64,000 nucleotides of DNA from Kalmusia sp. IMI 367209 (Eukaryota; Ascomycota; Dothideomycetes; Pleosporales; Didymosphaeriaceae). Positions 57,131 through 64,000 of this stretch are shown in pieces (position 1 is the stretch's first letter; each line of letters starts with the position of its first letter). A model generated the notes under the pieces. The model had not been told where the DNA came from, searched no databases, and was given only the letters and a program-made list of their open reading frames with translations. The translations under genes were made by a program, and so were the position numbers. The stretch is taken from contig JAPEUQ010000003.1 in assembly GCA_027946365.1 (NCBI GenBank), positions 2,914,001 through 2,978,000 of the forward strand, in the 5' to 3' direction.

Positions 57131-57920
57131 CCTGAGGTATAGTTGCTCCGTGCCCGACTCAGGCCACAGCATCTTCTGCTTGCATGGGTGCCTGCACTGT
57201 AGCTATTTTACCAGCACCGCGGGCTTCGCGCGTGTCCAGTAAACTTTCCCGCACGGGCCCGAAAGGGAGACGGCTCAACCGCTTGCCCTGGACGCTTTCA
57301 CCATGGTGATTACTTGTTTGCCTTGCAACCATTGATCTGTACGGATGCGAGAGCTATGTCCTAAGCCTTTACCGGGGGGTTGGCGGCAGTGCAACATGCA
57401 CCCCGGGCTATAGAGATCACTGGGGAGTGTAATGTCTACCCGATCTTACTGAAAGCCGGCTGTAGTATCGACATGTTTTACTTCCGGACCTGACAAGCCC
57501 GTTGATCGAGTGGCCGGACAACGTCATGTAGTGATTTGAGGTTCTAGAAGGATTCCTAAAGACTAACCTTAGGTCAATTTAACTTCTGACTAGCACGTGT
57601 CAGCCCGTTCCTTAGCCGGCCGTTACCTGAGGCTGACTACACGTGAGTCTCGCATGTGAGGTTTACACATCGTTTCATGTTTACGAACGTTGCCTAGAAT
57701 TACATCACACCTGTAACTCATCCATTTTTCGGGGTCCTCAACCTTCCCAAGGACTTGACTCAACACTGCTACGTCTCAGCCAAAATAGTTTACAATGTCC
57801 TCTTAAACGAGCAAACATAGACGACAATAAACAGTCTAAAAAAGCACTCCTCAGGATATCGTGACTGCACGTAAACATATCGTACTAGACACTAATCTCT
57901 TAGGTTCGGACTTCTAGAAA

Positions 57921-58220
57921 ATGCATCGCGGGACATCTGGAACAATCTATCGCGGCTGTGTAACCCAAGCTCGCCAATTCTCGCGCAAGACGCTTATCGC
58001 GATCTTTTATGCGCTCGTACAAGGATATAAGCGCGCATATGGCGCACAGCGCGTCCGCGTCTACATCCCGGCCGATCTGCCGCGGGGAACGCGCGCGTGG
58101 CGTGCAGCATGCGCCAGCGATTACTGGGGCCCCACTTTAGCGCGTGTGTCACAGAGCTTTAAAGCAACGTCAGCTCAGCAGCCACAGGATCTTCTAGTCT
58201 ACCCGTTGGAGGACCTCTGA
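57921..58220 (+). CDS. Orphan ORF, hypothetical
   Basis: 99 codons from ATG (MHRGTSGTIYRGC...), basic and Ala/Arg-rich, in a CpG-rich patch. It ends 15 bp before the next orphan ORF in another frame. No motif, leader or splice support; it may be chance. Confidence 0.2.
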   Translation: MHRGTSGTIYRGCVTQARQFSRKTLIAIFYALVQGYKRAYGAQRVRVYIPADLPRGTRAWRAACASDYWGPTLARVSQSFKATSAQQPQDLLVYPLEDL

Positions 58221-58234
58221 CTTATCATCTTGAT

Positions 58235-58699
58235 GTGACATATACTACTAGAAATGCTGGCCACTTTACAACTCTACGGTTTACAGAGACCTGGTTCAGC
58301 CGCATGGTAGCAATACGACACTGTAGCTATGGATCGCGAACCTGGCACGCTCGAGAGGCGGGAATACGCGTTTTAGCTTCGCTCCAAGAGCTTGAGTCCG
58401 CAAGACCGGGTGCGCCTTATCATGAGAGCTTCCTTGTAGGTGGTAAGCATGGGACACTTAGCAAGGGCCACGCTTACGGACGCAAGGAACTTCTGCTGTT
58501 AACAACAGCTTTGGTGGGGAAAGAGAACGCGCGAATGGCATGGGTACAATTGCGGGGCGTAGGAACCCCACGCGGATCTTTCGCAATGCAAACCGGGCGT
58601 TTGCATGCTGACTCATACGATCCTTCGAGCTCCTTCGCCTCACAGAGGTTTCCAGCCCTACTGGACCGACGTTACTTTTCTCTCGATCAAGCTTTGTGA
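58235..58699 (+). CDS. Orphan ORF, hypothetical
   Basis: 154 codons, the longest in the orphan block. The product is basic with a middle part FLVGGKHGTLSKGHAYGRKE and no recognised domain. Together with the preceding ORF it might be the remains of one gene broken by frame changes. Real coding status is unproven. Confidence 0.25.
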   Translation: MTYTTRNAGHFTTLRFTETWFSRMVAIRHCSYGSRTWHAREAGIRVLASLQELESARPGAPYHESFLVGGKHGTLSKGHAYGRKELLLLTTALVGKENARMAWVQLRGVGTPRGSFAMQTGRLHADSYDPSSSFASQRFPALLDRRYFSLDQAL

Positions 58700-61301
58700 T
58701 TGGCTCCTCATGTTAGCAGACTCGGTCATCATCAGCTTGTTCATATAGCGTACGCAAGGCTGGCTGTCAGCTTCTGGTAAAAAGCATCCGCTCATTATCC
58801 TAGATACAACGGATGGCTTTTATGCACCCTGATACTCAAGTGATGACTATAGGCGCCCTAGACATTGAATTCCACATAGATGTCAAACCAGGCTGAGTTT
58901 TCTTTTGATTGCACGATATGCTCAACTACACACACTCTTACTTATATCCTTAAATATATTTTTTCGGTCACTCACGCGGTCTGACAACTAGACCCAAAAT
59001 GTCAAACGATACAACCAGTGACTACGAGATGTAACACCGCTTTTTAATGAAGCATATTATCCCTTTTCCTTGAAGGCCCTGCAACCTCGAAAGATTCGTC
59101 TGTAAGGACCCAATGTTCAACATGAACTTGTAACGCCACACCGTTTTATTACTCGACATAAGATTGGTGGTAATAACTAAGTAGGGCATGACCTGCAGCA
59201 CCTGGCTTACCAAGGGTATACTTGAGATTTGGTCCGTCACATAGAGGAAGGGTAATAAAATGCGAATATGCGACCTTGTTTTAAGATCAGCATAATTCAA
59301 GAGAAGAGCTAAACGTTTTCAGCTATCAGGTACCAACAGCCGCACATCGCAGTCTTTGCCAGTTAGTAAAAATATTGAGCTTCAATAAAGAATTCTCTTG
59401 GCATTCCGATCCGTAGATTATCCGCTGATTTCAGCTAGGGGCCAAAAGCCGCAGGCCGTCATACTAATGCAACTCTCAAACATTGGGGCTTACCCGAACA
59501 GTGCTCTTAAACGGTTGATGGCTCAGCTGATCCTACAGTATTGTTTGACTCCTTGTTCGGCTCAAACACATCGCTCGTCATGATGAAAAAAATTCCCATT
59601 AGATGAATAGAGTGTAATCAAAGGCTACACTAAATGATTCAACGATGTAGCCCACACTGATCAGTGGTCTGCATCACTCCATTAGCGAGGTATCGCCATA
59701 GTACAGCTCTTCAGTAATGCTCGCGCAATATAGCACCAGAGCTACTGGTCAAAAGTAAGCTTGAACCGACCAGCGTTATTTTTGAGGGCACGTCACTGTC
59801 ACATTGGGGTCCCATGGACCTTCCATGATTACCCCGTCTCTCAGTTCAGCCAGGGGAACTGTCGACTAGGCCGTGCCCTTCAGTTGTCTGATCGTCAAAT
59901 ATTTGCTAAGCGCCCAGACTAAAATTGCAAGGCTACAAAAGTGCTTCCCGACACTGCATCTAGGGTACGGCACACGTACGTCCGTGCGCGCGACGCAACT
60001 CCCCCAAAATCAATATCTCTTAACTCCGCTACACTTGAAAGTAAGCATTGTAGAATCGCCTACCGCGACAGCATTATTTCTTCTCGCATCGAGCATTGGC
60101 TCAGTCAGCTAAGACGGCACACGTGCATGTGCCGGGGTTTGGGGGCGAAGCCTCCACCGTGAACCGAAATTACACGGGCGTAAATAAGATCTGTAACGCC
60201 CCACCCTATCCCATGGGTATGCAACTTCACCTTCCGCGGTGTTTAGGTCCGTAAGCAGGGCTTGTGCGAATTGTGGCGTGCGCAGAACCAAAGGGATTGG
60301 TGGCAATGAACACAAAACACACTGCGCCTGTAACCCGACCAGATCATTCGGACCGGTTTTTTTGTGAGCTAAGCGTCTTGCTTATCCATCCCCATTTCTG
60401 TTCGAAGCATTGGTCTCGCTCGCTTGAGGACTCTGAAGGCGGCCGGTATAGCACTTAAGCTTATGTTATTGACGATACTTGGGTGGCTAGTGGGCGCCTC
60501 AATCCGGAGTCTGTAAGGCTGACTATTGAGCCACTGCTGCTTTCGGCAGTGTAGCTTGCGAGCGTTGACCTATTTCGCGTGGCTAGTGGAATTCTATCGG
60601 TCCGCATACGGTGGCTTGCAGGGCTTTACATCGCATAGGTAAGCGAATCACCGACTATCATGGTAGGCGACGCAAGTTTTTTTAGTAGGTTTGGACGTGG
60701 GGCGCTAAAACGCTTGCGCGAGAGTGACGAGTATGATGTGGTCGTCGCGCTTGAGGGTCCTGAAAAAAGTAGTTGTTCTCTTCACTCAAGGTTCTCGAGT
60801 CAAATTAGCGAAGGGCGCGATCGGGTGATTATGCAATTTGTGAGGTTACTATCCAAGTTGAGATCCTCGAACTTGCCGAGATCATTTCATTCGCAAGGTC
60901 GGTCAAGCTTTACAAAAGGCAATCAATTGATCCTCGATGTATGCTCAGGGGAAATTATTAGCATATGAGCGGGATGACATGAGACACGAAAAGAAATCAA
61001 AATTTGCACTATGGCTTGAATGCTTATTTTTTGCCATCTAGTATCTTACAGAATATACTTAGTTCTCCAGTCTCACAAGCTAGTTTTATGCTTGTCGTCT
61101 TATTCGTCTTATCATGCATTATGGACTCCGTCGAGCCCGTCGATACTCATACAGCGTAAATCGTTATCGTTTATCAAGTGCGTAGCCTCACATTTGTCTA
61201 CTCGTCCGTTACATCCCTGGCTAAGTTGCGATGATTACAACACGGCCTTCCCATGAAATTAGAGCAGAGCAACGCCGCAGTGTCTACTCCAAGCACTGAG
61301 C

Positions 61302-62503
61302 CTAGATGAAGTCGCCATCACCAAAGCCACCAAAAGGGTTCGGCGGCCTACCACCAGCACCGCCTAGGCCACCGAACCCTCCTCCGCCAGGAAACCTCGG
61401 GCCGCCCCTGTTATCTCGGGGCGCACCTCCCGGACCAACTGGATCGTAACGTGAACCAGGTGGTGCCATAGGATCGTAGCCGCCCTGTCCACCGTATCCA
61501 CCGAACAATGGATCATCAAATGTCGGATGCATGCCACCGCCCATACCACCAGGACGTGGTAGTCCGCCACCAAGATGAGGGCGGAGTGGGTCGTGCGGGC
61601 CTAAGCCGGGAGGGTAGAGATCGTCGTGGCCTACTCCGAGAGGACTTCGGTCGTCACGAAGGGGACCGCGCGGTGGGCGGTTGATTTCGTACTCGTCCTC
61701 GAAACCGGGGATCGGCTCGGGAAGCGGACGAGCTGGTTGGCGGGGTTGCGCGAGTGGATCGTTGAAGGGGTATGGACGAGCTGGTTCAGGTTCCTCAGGC
61801 GGCTGTCGCGGTTGCGAAGGCTCGCCTCGCCGCGTTTGGTCTTGTATTCGGTCGGTGTCGCGATCATTTTGTGTGTTCGAATCCTCATATCCCTCTTTAC
61901 TCAGGCCAGGTGCCAGCTTCTGGATGATGGAGAGCTTCAACAGGGCGCCAAAGTCAGAGAGCCGGCCTTCAGAGATAAAGACATGCTGTAGCTCCTCAGT
62001 AAGCTTGCCTATCGTCGCATCTTCTGATGAAGAGACAGGAAGTGAGCCCTCCGAGACATAGTCCTTGACGGCGACGTCGAAGCTCGCCGTCTTGTCGTCA
62101 CCAATGCCAATGCCGAATATCACCGCCTTAGCCCCGAGTCTGTTGACCTTGATAATATATTCGAGGGCAGACTGCGAGTGTGCATAGCGGAAGGCGTACG
62201 AGTTGTGGGCGTTCCAGGCTGCCGGTAACGGTTGGGGATTCTCGGCGTCTGCTGTTGCTTCTACCAGGCATCAGCATGCCGCACCGAACGTGAAAGGTGA
62301 TGGCTACACTCACCTATCCTGTCGTCTTCACCCAAGCCAATCAGTCTGAAGCCGACGGCAATCATGCCCGCGTGTGCCGCGAGCGCAACGGCCTCATAGG
62401 CGCTGTCAAGCTTGCTGCCAGCTGCTTTTGGCAAGCTAGACGCCATGAAGGTCGAGAGCGACGCGGCGCTAAGCGGATTGCCCGCGCTGTTTGTTGGGGC
62501 CAT
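61302..62503 (-). CDS. PI31-type proteasome regulator
   Basis: Minus-strand exons 62503-62314 and 62260-61302, 382 residues. The 53-nt intron (GTGAGT donor, TGCTGATG branch site, TAG acceptor) joins GLGEDDRIEATADAENPQ. The N-terminal half is the PI31/Fbxo7-type fold (YEAVALAAHAGMIAVGFRLIGLGE, WNAHNSYAFRYAHSQSALEYIIKVNRLG, GKLTEELQHVFISEGRLSDF). The C-terminal half is Pro/Arg/Gly-rich with DDLYPPGLGPHDPLRPHL, the PI31 hallmark, and ends GFGDGDFI. Homologs (PSMF1, yeast Fub1) bind the 20S core, either inhibiting it or assisting assembly. ATG 62503 is preferred over a GTG at 62515. Confidence 0.9.
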
Positions 62504-62779
62504 GGATTCGAACACGCTAATTCAAATAGGAGAATTGAGTAGATGGTGGGTGGATGTTGGGACGTGAAAAGGTGAGTGCAAGTGTGCGAAAGGCAAGTGG
62601 TGAAGAGGGTCTAGACAGACGCGCTTAGGCTGAAGCTCGAGTGCGTCAGCGCGGGCAGGCGCGCGGGGCAGCAACGCCACGTGATGCACGCGTTTAGGAT
62701 GGCGCTAAACAACGACAGCACATACTTAAACGAGGCAACGATAGCGTTAGGTAAGCTACAAATCCCCGCCAGACCTTTC

Positions 62780-64000
62780 CTACAATTCGCTATGGCTCCC
62801 GTGTTCTTCTTTCTCAGCAGGCTTTAATGGGGCGTAAAACCCGAACCTATTACGCGGGTCGTACTTGTCCTTCAACTTCAAAAGCCTTTTCACTTCGTCC
62901 TTCCCATATACCTCGTCCAAAGACTCGCCCCCATTTGCATAATTGACATACGAGTGCGAACCACCCATATCCTTTGCCCCATCAATCAGAAGTTGTCTCA
63001 TCTCCTCCCCGTAGGCCCTCGCTTTCGCATCCAACTCCTCATTTCTCTCATCAGTCTCCGCATTCACAGATGCATACAGCAGCGCGGGCGCAAGCAACAA
63101 CTTATCCTCGCGGCTGGCATACACAGATTTTGTGGCATCCGCACTACGTACAGCATGCGAGGAATACTGCTCAATCATCATGAAGCTGCCCGCAAACTCG
63201 GGACCTGCGGTCGTTAAGTCCACGAATTTCTGCACCGTCAACGCCAGCGCAGTAAGGTTGTACGCCTGTACATCGACAGGGAATCGCATCACCCCCGCGC
63301 CGGGCATGAAGTCTTGAAGACTGCACACCAAGCCCTTCTCGTCGATCTGCATCCATCTTGCAACATCGAGATACGTGCCTTGTTCGCTATCGTACTTCAA
63401 GGGCTTCAAATCGTGGTATGCCTGCGTATACTGCTTGATACCTTCCAGTGGACCGTTGTACGCGACATTGTGCAGTATAATCGGCCCGTCAAACACAGTC
63501 GGATTGATCAGCACAAGCCCATACTGCATCATTCCCTCTGGCTGCGTATTTAACTGCTCCTGCGCGATTCCATACACGAGCCTAACATTCTCCGCCGTGG
63601 CAGGCAGCGTAAATGCTTCCCAACTCCACGTCTGTTTGTCCCCAACATCATGAATCTTGTATTGCATCTCCGTCACAATCCCGAAATTATGCCCTGCACC
63701 CCTCATCGCCCAGAACAGCTCCTCATGCTCCTCCTCTGAGACCGTTATCAATGAAGAATTTGCAAGCACCACTCTCATCGACATTATCTGGTCAGACAGC
63801 AGCCCGTAGTAGCCTTGCAGAAATCCGTGTCCGCCGCCAAGCGCGACGGCGGTCAGGCCGACGCACTCGCATGCGCCGGTGACGGCCTGCTTCGCATGGG
63901 CCTAGAGATGGTTGATGAGTTTCTCGGATTTGATGCCGCCACCTACGGTAATGGAGTGCCCGTCTGGGGAGATGGAGAAGGAGGAGAGGGCGCGAAGGTC
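62780..64000 (-). pseudogene. BBE-like FAD-linked oxidoreductase, 3' part, interrupted by in-frame TAG
   Basis: Minus strand, cut by the right edge; the frame is open from 64000 except for TAG at 63904-63902. The stop lies between GGGIKSEKLINHL and AHAKQAVTGACECVG. The segments visible are FAD-binding type 4 (DLRALSSFSISPDGHSITVGGG, TAVALGGGHGFLQGYYGL) and the BBE-type continuation (LFWAMRGAGHNFGIVTEM). The C-terminus is the berberine-bridge end SYVNYANGGESLDEVYGKDEVKRLLKLKDKYDPRNRFGFY. Downstream of the stop 374 codons remain open, so the lesion looks recent. Either this is a pseudogene, or a 45-nt intron (GTAGGT at about 63946 to the TAG itself) removes the stop at the cost of the VGGGI motif. 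The 5' part lies outside the window. Confidence 0.75.

Larger units (their letters stand above)
57131..61301. other. Orphan 4.2-kb block, no recognised gene
   Basis: Composition is balanced, unlike the GC-rich tract before it. It holds several orphan ORFs: 57921-58220 (99 codons), 58235-58699 (154 codons) and 60660-60968 (102 codons, all plus). None shows a motif that I recognise. A CpG-rich patch lies at about 57940-58150. No terminal repeats were found by eye. It could be old decayed sequence or a lineage-specific gene region. Confidence 0.5.

Noticed and set aside
55312..57131. Many overlapping ORFs of 60-124 codons on both strands
   Set aside because: Typical by-product of GC-rich DNA with few stops; no start/splice coherence or motif.

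Overview
The window is a 64-kb piece of nuclear chromosome from a filamentous ascomycete (Pezizomycotina; Dothideomycetes is my guess, not proven). The evidence is dense genes with short introns (mostly 44-150 nt, GTRNGT donors, CTAAC/CTGAC-like branch sites), a fungal NLR (Goodbye-type N-terminus, NACHT, C-terminal ZZ-like finger), a fungal Zn(II)2Cys6 regulator, a DUF3112-type 7-TM protein and an assimilatory sulfite reductase beta subunit. I see no prokaryotic, viral or CRISPR features and no convincing tRNA or rRNA. Gene models were built by joining reading frames at splice sites that keep frame and rebuild known family motifs. They are predictions, not transcript-supported.

Layout. 0-13.6 kb: the 3' part of a Tao3/Mor2/Furry morphogenesis scaffold, a secreted or ER-targeted SET-domain protein, a Cys-rich surface protein with one membrane span, a small NTF2-fold-like protein, a two-exon small secreted protein, and the U2 snRNP protein B'' with a 7-nt microexon. 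13.9-21.7 kb: V-ATPase subunit D (11-nt microexon) divergent from splicing factor SYF1, a small conserved protein, and a Dal5-like MFS transporter. 22.3-31.4 kb: accessory-looking segment with a 1437-aa NLR-like protein, a flavin-reductase-like protein with a likely mitochondrial leader, and a Zn2Cys6 regulator, separated by gene-poor DNA.

33.5-42.6 kb: flavin-linked core metabolism, with MET5 (sulfite reductase beta) divergent from FAD1 (FAD synthetase, with a GC-AG intron), then TYW1 (wybutosine synthesis, flavodoxin plus radical SAM). 43.7-49.1 kb: a HAL4-like kinase whose catalytic HRD is HRN (probable pseudokinase), a DUF3112 7-TM protein, and an unrecognised 461-aa protein. 49.4-55.3 kb: a 17-exon YVC1-type vacuolar cation channel and a C2H2 zinc-finger regulator. 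55.3-61.3 kb: about 6 kb without a recognisable gene, first GC-rich, then with balanced composition and orphan ORFs. 61.3-64 kb: a PI31 proteasome regulator and the 3' part of a BBE-like FAD oxidoreductase interrupted by an in-frame TAG.

The most notable observations are the microexons (7 nt rebuilding RNP2 of U2B'', 11 nt in VMA8, 17 and 18 nt in YVC1), 3n introns invisible to ORF callers, the HRN kinase, the NLR, the interrupted oxidoreductase and the orphan 57-61 kb block. I did not find a demonstrably new multigene system.
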